Of a DNA stretch of 23,334 nucleotides, positions 1 to 7,546 are shown piece after piece (within the stretch, counting starts at the first letter, position 1; each line of letters starts with the position of its first letter). The stretch is taken from assembly GCA_032718475.1 (NCBI GenBank), contig JAUCBJ010003136.1:1-23334 (forward strand). The letters are read 5' to 3'. This DNA comes from Nemertoderma westbladi (lineage: Eukaryota > Xenacoelomorpha > Nemertodermatida > Nemertodermatidae). The position numbers were made by a program, and so were the translations under genes. The notes below the pieces were generated by a model. It had not been told where the DNA came from. It saw only the letters and a program-made list of their open reading frames with translations, and ran no database searches.

Positions 1-2149
1 TGCGGTTTACGTCCACCTGCGGACACCTCAGGTCTACATCGTCCCGGTCCAATTGTATGAGGGGGGCGTACTCGGCTGATTGTCGGAACCGCACTCGGAG
101 GTCTGTGTGTACCAAGGCGTTTTTGATGGTTAGCTTGACCGTCTCGTAGCCCTTCATTACTCCTTCCATTTGGAGTTGCACCTCCCCGGACTCTACCTCT
201 CTGTTATCGGTGATGGTTTGTATGGGCCGTTTACAAGGTTCATATTCTAGGCCGAGTTGCTCGAGGAAATCCCGGTCGATGATGGTTCCGTCGGACCCGT
301 TATCGAGGAACGCGAGTGTCGTCAAAGATTTGCCGACTCCTTGGATCCTTACTGGGATTACCCTTGCGAAGACCATGTAGCGGCGATTTATAAGATTACT
401 CATGGCCGAAATATTTGTTACTTGTGGTGTATCGGTGGAGATTTTAAACGGGTTGGTTTCTCTCCGTTGGGTTGTCCGGGTTCCTTTGAAGACGTGGTTT
501 GTTTCTCCTCTTCGCCTGGCTTCGATCCGAAAGGGGAGGGTAGTAAAATCGAAGTTCGCGGGGATGTGGAGGAGCGTGTGATGGCGTTGGTCGTTACAGA
601 CAGCACAGCACGACCTTTGGTCGCAATCCCGAACGTAGTGACCTGTTCCAAGACACCGGAAGCATCCTCGGTGTTTCATCATCGCCTCGAAGCGTGGGAC
701 GAGTTCAGCAAACTGGAACTTTCCGCAGAATTCCAACTTATGTTTCTCTCCGCAGAAGAGACATATAGGGGAGGCTGTGGTGCCTTCCCTTTCTGCTAAG
801 GTCGGTTCCTCGTAATCCTCGTCATCCGAGTCCTCAGCCATACTGATGGCCATCGCACTCACAGGAGTAGGGCGGAATCTTGGGTTTGGAGTGGGTGCCC
901 TGCTCTGGTAATTGCTCTCCATTGCGTCCAACTTGGCGAGACTCTGTTTCGAGAACATCGAGTCATTCATGGCTTCGGAGATGTCATCCAGGAATGCCGA
1001 CATTTCGAGGAAGCTGGGATCTTGATCTGGATGTCTGCGCCGGAGATCTACGCATTTATAGGCCCACTTACTTTGCAGCCATCCGGGGAACTTCCGGGCG
1101 ATCTGTCGGAGGTTTAGAATGTTGTTCACCTGGTCCTCCTTATTTAAGGGTTTCAGAGTGTAGTAGGCATCCTTCATAGAGTCGGAGAATTCCTGTATGT
1201 TCTGTGGGTCCCCTAGTGATCCCGCATCCTGTATCAGTCTCTCTAGAGTTTTATTAATTATAGTTCCGGTATTTCCGTATCTTTTATCTAGAGTTTTCCA
1301 TGCGTCATAGTATGCCTCATGAGAGCCTCCTTCAAAACATGCAACAATTCTGCGTGGTTTGTCACCCAGGTATTGCGATAAATATACCAATTTCTGTGCG
1401 TCGGCTATGTCCGTTGATCCAATCTGCGCAAAGAACCGTTTCTTGAATCTGAGGTAATCGACGGGATCTCCTTCGAAGGTGCGAATCTCCATCTTCGGCA
1501 TGGCAAGGCGGTTCTCCAACGCCCGGATGATGCTGACGTCGTCTGAACTGGAGTGACTCGGAGGGTTATAGTTATTGGCACTCACTCCCATACTTGATGG
1601 ATCAATAATAGGCGGAGTTTTAATAATGACGCGGCTGCGAGTTTGTGGTGTTGATGTAAATGGGTTGTTTGATCGGGGAGTGGCGTCCCGTTCCGAGTCC
1701 TTTTCAGGCTCGTACTTGGGTACACTCGCTGTCGTGGTATTGGATGGGAAATAGGGTTCCTCATTCTTTAGCGTAGCCGGTGGGGGATGAAACACCGGAG
1801 CTTGTGCCGATAGCGTAGACTGTTTGGTAGGCGGGATCTCGAGTTTCGGAGGTTTCGTCGCTGTTGGTGTAAATGACTTTTCTAACTCCGGTATCGGAAT
1901 TGGTTCATATTCCTGATCTATATCCCTTTCCCAGTCCTCGTAGAGTTGAATATCTCGTTCTATAAGTGCGGCCTCGTATTCCGCCAGTTTCGCAATATCT
2001 GCATTCTTTTTGTGAGTGAGAATCGCTTGGGCCTCGGCGTGTTGTTTACGCATTTCTGCTTCCCATTTACGTTGTTCGATCTCTTGTTTGGCCTCTCGTT
2101 CATGTTGTTCGATCTCTCGTTTGGCCTCTTGTTCACATTGTTCACTCAT
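1..2149 (-). CDS. BEL/Pao retrotransposon Gag-Pol (partial: Gag core, Zn knuckles, aspartic protease)
   Basis: I read this frame codon by codon and found no stop from ATG 2149 to the window edge (716 codons), so it continues off the left end. Residues 1-60 are a Glu/Lys/Gln-rich coiled coil. About 60-215 is a Pro/Ser/Thr-rich linker. From residue 217 (MPKMEIRTFEGDPVDYLRFK) comes a DUF1759-like Gag core, as in BEL/Pao elements. Zn-binding motifs follow: C463-x2-C-x3-H-x4-C475, then C496-x2-C499 with GHYVRDC, C514-x3-C518 and HHTLLH (523-528). Residues about 600-716 resemble DUF1758, the BEL/Pao aspartic protease, with AFLDNGSDGTIID and catalytic D616. By family knowledge Gag packages the element RNA and the protease processes the polyprotein; RT, RNase H and integrase should follow outside the window. 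The start overlaps the upstream ORF stop by 8 nt (ATGAGTGA). The long open frame suggests a young copy. Confidence 0.9.
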   Translation of the reverse strand, partial: MSEQCEQEAKREIEQHEREAKQEIEQRKWEAEMRKQHAEAQAILTHKKNADIAKLAEYEAALIERDIQLYEDWERDIDQEYEPIPIPELEKSFTPTATKPPKLEIPPTKQSTLSAQAPVFHPPPATLKNEEPYFPSNTTTASVPKYEPEKDSERDATPRSNNPFTSTPQTRSRVIIKTPPIIDPSSMGVSANNYNPPSHSSSDDVSIIRALENRLAMPKMEIRTFEGDPVDYLRFKKRFFAQIGSTDIADAQKLVYLSQYLGDKPRRIVACFEGGSHEAYYDAWKTLDKRYGNTGTIINKTLERLIQDAGSLGDPQNIQEFSDSMKDAYYTLKPLNKEDQVNNILNLRQIARKFPGWLQSKWAYKCVDLRRRHPDQDPSFLEMSAFLDDISEAMNDSMFSKQSLAKLDAMESNYQSRAPTPNPRFRPTPVSAMAISMAEDSDDEDYEEPTLAEREGTTASPICLFCGEKHKLEFCGKFQFAELVPRFEAMMKHRGCFRCLGTGHYVRDCDQRSCCAVCNDQRHHTLLHIPANFDFTTLPFRIEARRRGETNHVFKGTRTTQRRETNPFKISTDTPQVTNISAMSNLINRRYMVFARVIPVRIQGVGKSLTTLAFLDNGSDGTIIDRDFLEQLGLEYEPCKRPIQTITDNREVESGEVQLQMEGVMKGYETVKLTIKNALVHTDLRVRFRQSAEYAPLIQLDRDDVDLRCPQVDVNR

Positions 2150-2735
2150 CTTCCATCCGAGCTTTGAGGGCTAATGCCTTCCGTTCTCGCAGTTGGTCTC
2201 GGAGTGGCTGACCCCCTTGAGAGCTATGCGCTGAGCCGGATCTCTCGCTCCTAGCGCTGGAGTGCTGATTTCTAGCGGACCCCGTTCTTTTTCGATGTAC
2301 TGCCGTCCTGATGCTGGAGGATCGCACTGATTCCGCGTCTGTTCTTTCAGCCCTCTTGTAGTACTGTTCCTCATAGCCTCTCACAAGGCTGAGGGTCCTC
2401 CGGTGTTGTTTGCGGAACCCATCTAGATGTACAACGTGTTCTTCCAACTTGGGGTAGTTTTCCTGATCGGTGGAGGGAACGAGATCTTGGTACGCCTGTA
2501 TCATTCTTTCGTACCGCTGTAGGATATTTCGGATACTTTGAAGCTGAGTTTGTACCTCATTGAGGGGGGTTTTGACTCCCTTGAGTTGTTTCTCCATCCG
2601 TTGATACGCTCGGGTTACTCCGCCTTTAAGGGCCCCTAACCGACGGGTCATGTTCTTGACGTTTGGTACCTCGTCGGTTTCCGAGTCTGTGTGGTGATCC
2701 ATCTCGTCGGTATCGGATACGTTATTTGTTGTCAT
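2142..2735 (-). CDS. BEL/Pao element ORF, N-terminal Gag-like helical protein (197 aa)
   Basis: This 197-residue ORF has an acidic N-terminus (about 1-30), a charged helical region starting RRLGALKGGVTRAYQRMEKQ at residue 31 and running to about 130, then a Ser/Arg-rich tail (about 135-180) ending in KARMEDE. A basic 'RRxGALKG' start followed by heptad-like helices is typical of the N-terminus of BEL/Pao Gag, which normally sits in one frame with the DUF1759 domain. Here it ends at a TGA overlapping the next ORF's ATG by 8 nt, and that ORF is in the +1 frame. Either a one-base indel split a canonical Gag, or the ORFs are joined by +1 frameshifting or by termination-reinitiation. Its own ATG overlaps the previous ORF's stop as ATGA. 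The Gag assignment rests on position and composition. Confidence 0.75.
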   Translation of the reverse strand: MTTNNVSDTDEMDHHTDSETDEVPNVKNMTRRLGALKGGVTRAYQRMEKQLKGVKTPLNEVQTQLQSIRNILQRYERMIQAYQDLVPSTDQENYPKLEEHVVHLDGFRKQHRRTLSLVRGYEEQYYKRAERTDAESVRSSSIRTAVHRKRTGSARNQHSSARSERSGSAHSSQGGQPLRDQLRERKALALKARMEDE

Positions 2736-2923
2736 TGTAACGCCTCGTCGATGGCTAGATACGCGATGTCGTAAAACAGTTCCTCGTAGGTATTGTACTC
2801 AGCTTGGACCACCCGAACAGTAATCCTGAATCGTCCAACGTTCGTTCCTTGCACCTCAACTTCGACGTGCCAGATTCCTGGCTCAACTTGAATTATATCA
2901 ATGGGTGTGATCGATACTTCCAT
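2732..2923 (-). CDS. Small leader ORF (63 aa) upstream of retrotransposon Gag
   Basis: The ATG at 2923 opens a 63-codon frame ending at TGA 2734-2732, which overlaps the next ATG by 4 nt (ATGA). The protein is acidic and rich in alternating hydrophobic/polar residues (for example EPGIWHVEVEVQGTNVGRFR), which suggests beta-strands. It has no Cys cluster or membrane segment. I do not recognise it. It lies between the candidate primer-binding site and the Gag-like ORF, so it would be the first AUG ORF of the element's genomic RNA. It is in the same frame as the long downstream ORF (774 nt between starts), while the middle ORF is in another frame. It could be a small structural or accessory protein, a translational leader controlling Gag output, or chance; the exact stop-start overlap argues mildly for function. 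Confidence 0.45.
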   Translation of the reverse strand: MEVSITPIDIIQVEPGIWHVEVEVQGTNVGRFRITVRVVQAEYNTYEELFYDIAYLAIDEALQ

Positions 2924-3083
2924 TCCCTGTTAACAACTCTCCAAATATGTGATCTGCCGACTACGAGTTGGTTAGATCGAGTTTGCTGATTAATTAAACC
3001 ACGACTTTGTCTCAACTCAAATACCAGAGTTTCCTCGTAGTGGGTGCTGGCAAGCACGTAGAGAGTTTTTGAAGAGTATTGAA

Positions 3084-3102
3084 GGATTCTCAACTTCCAC
3101 CA
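3084..3102 (-). other. Candidate tRNA primer-binding site of the BEL/Pao element
   Basis: On the element strand this reads TGGTGGAAGTTGAGAATCC. It starts with TGG, complementary to a tRNA CCA end, and lies about 160 nt upstream of the first ORF, where the PBS of an LTR element is expected. It sits in an 8-bp inverted repeat (3090-3097 with 3106-3113). I could not match the complement to a particular tRNA. Confidence 0.3.
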
Positions 3103-3104
3103 GT

Positions 3105-3470
3105 TGAAGTTGACCGTAATTATCCTTAATTTTGACACCCTGTCAAAATTAACCGTATGAATTATTCTTAATTTTGTTGCCGTTATCCCTACACCAGGGG
3201 GAAAAACGCCGATGCTGGAGACGTGACTTAACAGACCACCGAGCCCCGGCCAGTCACCGGATATTGATTGTGGGGAGGGAATATTTTCTGAGATGCAAGT
3301 TTGCGGTTGATAAAAAGCTGCATTAGTTGGATATACTCTTTAATGTAACTTCCTATAGTTGAAACCTGTTCAACATCATTGAAACTTGATTAAGAATAAT
3401 TTTGGGCTTCCCCAAATCAATATACACCAAATATTCACAATAATTATACACGATAATATAAATCCCTACA
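3105..3470 (-). repeat. Candidate 5' LTR of the BEL/Pao element (about 366 bp)
   Basis: On the element strand a TG (TGTAGGGATT, at 3470) and a CA (ending AACTTCA, at 3105) bracket 366 bp placed two bases before the candidate primer-binding site. A TATA-like TTTATATT lies just inside the 5' end. Within it are a perfect 12-bp inverted repeat with a 3-nt loop (3126-3152) and a near-duplicate of an AATTATTCTTAATTTT segment (about 3115-3134 and 3159-3175). The other LTR is outside the window, so the ends are a guess from terminal dinucleotides and position. Confidence 0.25.
3126..3152. repeat. Perfect 12-bp inverted repeat with CCC spacer
   Basis: TTAATTTTGACA is followed by CCC and its exact reverse complement TGTCAAAATTAA. 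It would fold into a 12-bp stem with a 3-nt loop in RNA from either strand. It lies near the 3' boundary of the proposed LTR, just before the primer-binding site. Confidence 0.75.
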
Positions 3471-3595
3471 GTATATTATTTAATAACCCACTGTTTGCTC
3501 AGAATTTTAGCCTACCTAATGTTCCCCAGATTTTCCCTCGGTCCCAGTCTTAGTGCCGTAGAGTCGGTGTCGGTGTCGGTCGACCCTGTCGCGTG

Positions 3596-4395
3596 TCCGT
3601 TCCACCCCTCACGAACCCCGAAGGGAACGATCATCGAGAACCAGCACGGCTTGGCTAAGGGTCGGTCCAGTCGGTAGACTCTGTCGCGTGTCCGTTCCAC
3701 CCCTCACGAACCCCGAAGGGTTCGATCATCGAGAACCAGAACGGCTTGGCTAGGGGTCCGTCGGTTCATCACAGAAACCCAACCACCTAGGCTTTCCGAG
3801 TCCGTTTCAGGCTCGTAGTCGCTTCGGCAGCCGAGAAACTGCTCCGAACAGTCGGTAGGCCAGTAGAGTCTAGTCGAGTCTAGTCCTTTGTCTTTCGACC
3901 CCATCGCTTGTCCGTTCCACCCCTCACGAACCCCGAAGGGTTCAATCATCGAGAACCAGTACGGCTTGGCTAAGGGGTCTGTCGTCGGTTCCCGTCGCAA
4001 ATCCCAGTACAAGCAGTCAGCGTTCCGAGTTCTTTTCAGTCTCGTAGTAGCTGCCGTTGACCAGAGACCGCTAAGGGCAGTTCTCGTCAAACCCGTCCTG
4101 TGGCCAGCCCTTTCGCATGTCCGTCCCACCCCTCACGAACCCCGAAGGGATCGGTCATCGAGAACCAGTACAGCTTAGGTCAGGGGGCAGTCGTTAGTTG
4201 GCCACCCGTTCGCGTGTCCGCTCCACCCCTCACTAACCCCGGGGTTCGATCATCGAGAACCAGAACGGCTTGGCTACTAAGGGGCCGTCAGTGCCCGTCG
4301 CAAATCCCTGACACAAGCAGTCAGCGGTCCGAGTTCTTTTCAGTCTCGTAATGGCTGCTGTTGGCCAGGGACCGCTAAGGGCAGTCCTTGTCCTT
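3596..4395. repeat. Mosaic tandem repeat: five A-blocks interspersed with three B-blocks
   Basis: The A-block (about 65-70 bp) has the core TCCACCCCTCACGAACCCCG, then a near-palindrome GGTTCGATCATCGAGAACC, then GGCTTGGCTAAGGGG. Copies lie at about 3596-3661, 3689-3757, 3909-3977, 4118-4187 and 4214-4284. The B-block (about 75-90 bp) contains CCGAGTTCTTTTCAGTCTCG and CCGCTAAGGGCAGT, at about 3784-3855 (diverged), 4003-4090 and 4306-4395. The order is A A B A B A A B. Short ORFs exist on both strands but their frames change between copies, so they look like by-products of the repeat. I do not recognise the family. It is GC-rich compared with its flanks and could be a degraded minisatellite or a satellite tail of a mobile element. 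Confidence 0.7.
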
Positions 4396-4450
4396 TAGGC
4401 CTGGCGCATTACCAAATCCACCCCTACAGGCAGCAGGAAGTTGGCCAGGG

Positions 4451-5217
4451 CCTAATAGTACTCAGGCTAACCTGAATACTGCTTGCATTTTCCATCCCCC
4501 CTGGCCCTTATAACTATGAAATTATTCCCGTACCCTGTAAGTTGCCCCAAAGTTCGCCCATAAATCGCCCCCAGTTTATTGAATGTGCCCAAAACCCATG
4601 GTCCCGCACCCAGTAGTAATATCGGAATAATCAATTTTAATAAAATACAAAAATATTCAACTCGCGTTATGAAAAGTTGAAATACCGCGAACAATAGTTG
4701 ATCGCATTCTTAAGGGGCAAGCATTTTCAAGTGTGAAGAATGTTTGGATTTGTACATTTGGAATTGGAATACAGAGTTTACTAAACCCGGACCCAAAAGT
4801 CAACCTGGAAGAGCAACGAAAATTTCCAGTCATCACATACAGCAGGAAGTTCCAATTTGGGTTGGAATTATCCAAAGGCAAAATTAGCATATGAATCATT
4901 GTTGGGTTCGGATGATGAGAATTGCTCATCTGCGTGGTTACACCAGTCAGACACCTTAGAACTAACATAACTTGATGAACTAAGCTGAACTAAGTAAAAT
5001 TGCAACTCCGCAAAGCTCCCTATCCCCAGTGACTTTCGCGAGATAATCCGCACTTTCAAGGCCAGTGTGCTTTAAGAGGCGACTATTAAGAAAGTGATAT
5101 GCTGCTGTCCACCTTGCTTATTTTCTCCATGAGGGCGCCAAAGCTCAATATTATGAACTGGCTAATCCTCAGTGCGAAAGCAATGTCCTGCGAAGTGGTG
5201 GCGGCTCTATTTTAGTC
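4451..5217. other. Unassigned intergenic DNA
   Basis: There are only short overlapping ORFs (up to 103 aa on the minus strand) with no recognisable motif, and no repeat or RNA gene that I can support. A few minus-strand stretches, such as the one ending EPNNDSYANFAFG near 4868, look mildly protein-like but lack splice signals that chain them. Confidence 0.4.
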
Positions 5218-5430
5218 TCAGTTTGGGGGACCAATGGAACACATACAATGTAGATAGTGTCTGTTTGGAGATGTGTTCATTATGTTAGACATAGTGAACC
5301 CAAAGTCGCATTCTTGTGAATGTGCCATCCAGAGATTTGGTGTTCTGAGTAGTCGGAGCCCAGCATAGACTGTACTCCCATAGATGAGTACTGGTTTCAC
5401 TGCTGCTCTAAGTATTCAAACATTTAATTT
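5218..5430 (-). pseudogene. Possible decayed non-LTR reverse-transcriptase C-terminal fragment
   Basis: On the minus strand the translation around 5360-5410 reads LRAAVKPVLIYGSTVYAGLR. This resembles the 'VRPVLxYGxxVW' segment after the thumb region of many non-LTR reverse transcriptases. An in-frame stop lies just upstream (about 5418) and the downstream open stretch ends at 5218 without other conserved RT motifs. If real, it is an old truncated LINE remnant of no coding value. The match is one short motif, so it could be chance. Confidence 0.3.
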
Positions 5431-5750
5431 TCAGACCTATCCTAATTGACTTCCGATTCCTGGACAACCCATTCAATGCTGCCTATTCCTTCCCCTTTAT
5501 TATTAGAGGGTATCACCTGACTTGGGTCTTCTCCTGACCTGATCGATAGGATAATAATACATAACACTGCTCCTGAGCGGAAGTTAATTTTAATTGTTAT
5601 TTTTATTTTACATAAATAAAGCATTACTTTATTTTGCTCGTAGTTGTATTTTATTCTAATCAACAATCGCAAATTATAATTATAGGGGCCTACTTCGTTG
5701 TGAGTGTGCTAATTCACAAATTGCATTGATTGTGGTTTCAAAGAATAAAC

Positions 5751-7544
5751 ATGGATTTTCTTAACCAAACTGTCACAAAAATTCCTGACGAAAAACGCCA
5801 TCTTTCCATTCCTGATTATGTTGTTTTCATTTCGATGCTGGTAATATCAGCATCTATTGGGATATTCTACGCCTGTACCGGCGGTAAACAGAAAACCACC
5901 AACGAGTTTCTGATGGCGAATCGATCGATGAAATGGATTCCGGTTGCGATGTCACTCATGGCGACTTATATGTCCTCAATTACATTACTGGGAACTCCGT
6001 CGGAGATCTATGTATTTGGAACTCACTATATAACTATATGGATAGCATACATTTTGGCTGTGTCCATCTCTTCAATAGTATACATGCCGATATTCCATAA
6101 CCTCAATCTCACCAGCACGAATGAATATCTACAACTCCGATTTGGTACCCTTGCTCGAAGATTAGTCGCTGCCTTGTTTATACTGCAAATGGTTTTATAT
6201 TTGGGCATTGTATTGTATGGACCAGTATTGGCACTGAGTTCGGTCACTGGTCTCTCCTTGTACGGTTCGGTTCTCGCAATTGGTTGCGTTTGTATATTTT
6301 ACACCTCAATTGGTGGTCTCAAGGCGGTGGTTTGGGCTGATGTTTTCCAATGTTTTCTCATGTTTGCTGGCATCATAGCTGTCATTATCAAAGGTTCTCT
6401 TGACATGGGCGGCTTTGCGAATATTTGGCGTATTGCAGAGGCTGGTGAACGCATTGAGTTTTTCAATCTAAGCGCGGACCCACGCACGAGAAACACATTA
6501 TGGAGTGTTAGCATTGGTGCAACTTTTACATGGCTAAATATATATGGTGTCAACCAAGCTCAAGTGCAAAGATATCTAGCTATCTCTAAATTAAAGAATG
6601 CGAGATATGCTTTGCTAGTAAATATTCCTTGGCTAATTATACTTTTAATATTAGTTGGTATGTGTGGATTAACAGTTTATGCTGCATATGCGAAATGTGA
6701 CCCAATTTCCGCGGGTTTTATATCCAAAAACGACCAAATTCTTCCTTACTATGTTATTGATAAAATGGGTGATTTTCCTGGCGTCCCAGGACTCTTCATA
6801 GCCTGTATATTTAGCGGTTCACTAAGCACATTGAGTTCTGGTATTAATTCCCTCGCAGTCATATTTATAGAAGATTTTGTACGTCCTTGTTTTTCGAGTG
6901 ATAGATCTTTATCGGAGAATAAGGCAGCAATAATTTCCAAAATATTGTCTTTGTCTTTTGGTCTCGCTACTGTGGCTGTGGCTTTTCTTGCATCGGTACT
7001 TGGACCTATACGTCAGCTCGCATATATTATTTGGGGGATCATTGGTGGACCTGTGTTGGGAATATTTTCACTGGGAATATTGTTCCCCGGGGCGAACCAT
7101 AAAGGTGCTGTAATTGGATTGATTTTGGGCTTGGCTATCTGTGTTTGGATAGGTGTCGGTGCCCAGATATACAAACCCCCTCTACTACACACCCCTCCAA
7201 TGTCTACTGAAAATTGCCATGCTAATATAACAGCTGGTTTGTATGTTGTCAATAAAACAATAACGGATTTACCAGTCATTGCTACTACATTGTATGCGAT
7301 TTCATACCTATGGTATGCCCCCATTGGAGCATTAACGACTATATTGGTTGGCGTTATAGTTAGCTTGGCTACTGGGTGGAAATCTGATGTGGATGGGAAG
7401 CTGTTGTTTCCTGTTATTGACGTTATTTCTTCCTGCTTCCCCTTGAAGCTGCGAGCGATATGCGCAATGCATTGCTTAAAAGGATCGTATAGACTCCCAG
7501 TGGAACATCATAGTTTGAGGACTATGGACACAATAAACTGTTGA
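5751..7544 (+). CDS. SLC5-family sodium/solute cotransporter (SMCT/SMVT-like), intronless
   Basis: This single uninterrupted 597-aa frame is close to the usual length of about 610-635 for SLC5A5/A6/A8/A12. I chose ATG 5751 for its context (AACATGG); an in-frame TGA lies upstream at 5727. Hydrophobic segments begin at about residue 21 and recur along the protein, about 13 in all, as in the LeuT-like SSF fold. Family motifs: SLMATYMSSITLLGTPSEIY (68-87), GGLKAVVWADVFQ (188-200), GVNQAQVQRYLA (266-277), SGSLSTLSSGINSLA (355-369, Na2-site helix) and GGPVLGIFSLGILFP (432-446). Sequons N492 and N501 lie in a late loop, likely extracellular. It should couple Na+ entry to uptake of a small organic anion (monocarboxylate, vitamin or iodide class) at the plasma membrane; the substrate cannot be read from sequence. 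It ends TINC with no PDZ-type tail. Vertebrate homologues have many introns, so a retrocopy or lineage intron loss is possible. Its stop codon lies inside the foldback element's target duplication. Confidence 0.93.
   Translation: MDFLNQTVTKIPDEKRHLSIPDYVVFISMLVISASIGIFYACTGGKQKTTNEFLMANRSMKWIPVAMSLMATYMSSITLLGTPSEIYVFGTHYITIWIAYILAVSISSIVYMPIFHNLNLTSTNEYLQLRFGTLARRLVAALFILQMVLYLGIVLYGPVLALSSVTGLSLYGSVLAIGCVCIFYTSIGGLKAVVWADVFQCFLMFAGIIAVIIKGSLDMGGFANIWRIAEAGERIEFFNLSADPRTRNTLWSVSIGATFTWLNIYGVNQAQVQRYLAISKLKNARYALLVNIPWLIILLILVGMCGLTVYAAYAKCDPISAGFISKNDQILPYYVIDKMGDFPGVPGLFIACIFSGSLSTLSSGINSLAVIFIEDFVRPCFSSDRSLSENKAAIISKILSLSFGLATVAVAFLASVLGPIRQLAYIIWGIIGGPVLGIFSLGILFPGANHKGAVIGLILGLAICVWIGVGAQIYKPPLLHTPPMSTENCHANITAGLYVVNKTITDLPVIATTLYAISYLWYAPIGALTTILVGVIVSLATGWKSDVDGKLLFPVIDVISSCFPLKLRAICAMHCLKGSYRLPVEHHSLRTMDTINC
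7532..7537 (+). terminator. AATAAA poly(A) signal overlapping the end of the SLC5-like CDS
   Basis: A perfect AATAAA hexamer lies within the last codons of the transporter, five bases before the TGA. Cleavage 10-30 nt downstream would fall in the left arm of the foldback insertion and give an mRNA with almost no 3' UTR. It may be coincidental, as the codons (Thr-Ile-Asn) can produce it by chance. Confidence 0.35.
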
Positions 7545-7546
7545 AT
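7538..7546. repeat. Left copy of 9-bp target-site duplication (CTGTTGAAT)
   Basis: CTGTTGAAT occurs here and again at 8809-8817, abutting the outer ends of inverted repeat arms. Bases just outside the match differ, so the duplication is exactly 9 bp. This copy contains the TGA stop (7542-7544) of the SLC5-like gene. Confidence 0.75.

Noticed and set aside
257-799. 180-aa plus-strand ORF.
   Set aside because: It is antisense to the Gag-Pol frame, whose Zn knuckles and protease are clear.
3704-4178. ORFs of 141 and 96 aa on opposite strands.
   Set aside because: They run through the A/B mosaic repeat and restate it in different frames; no conserved protein feature.
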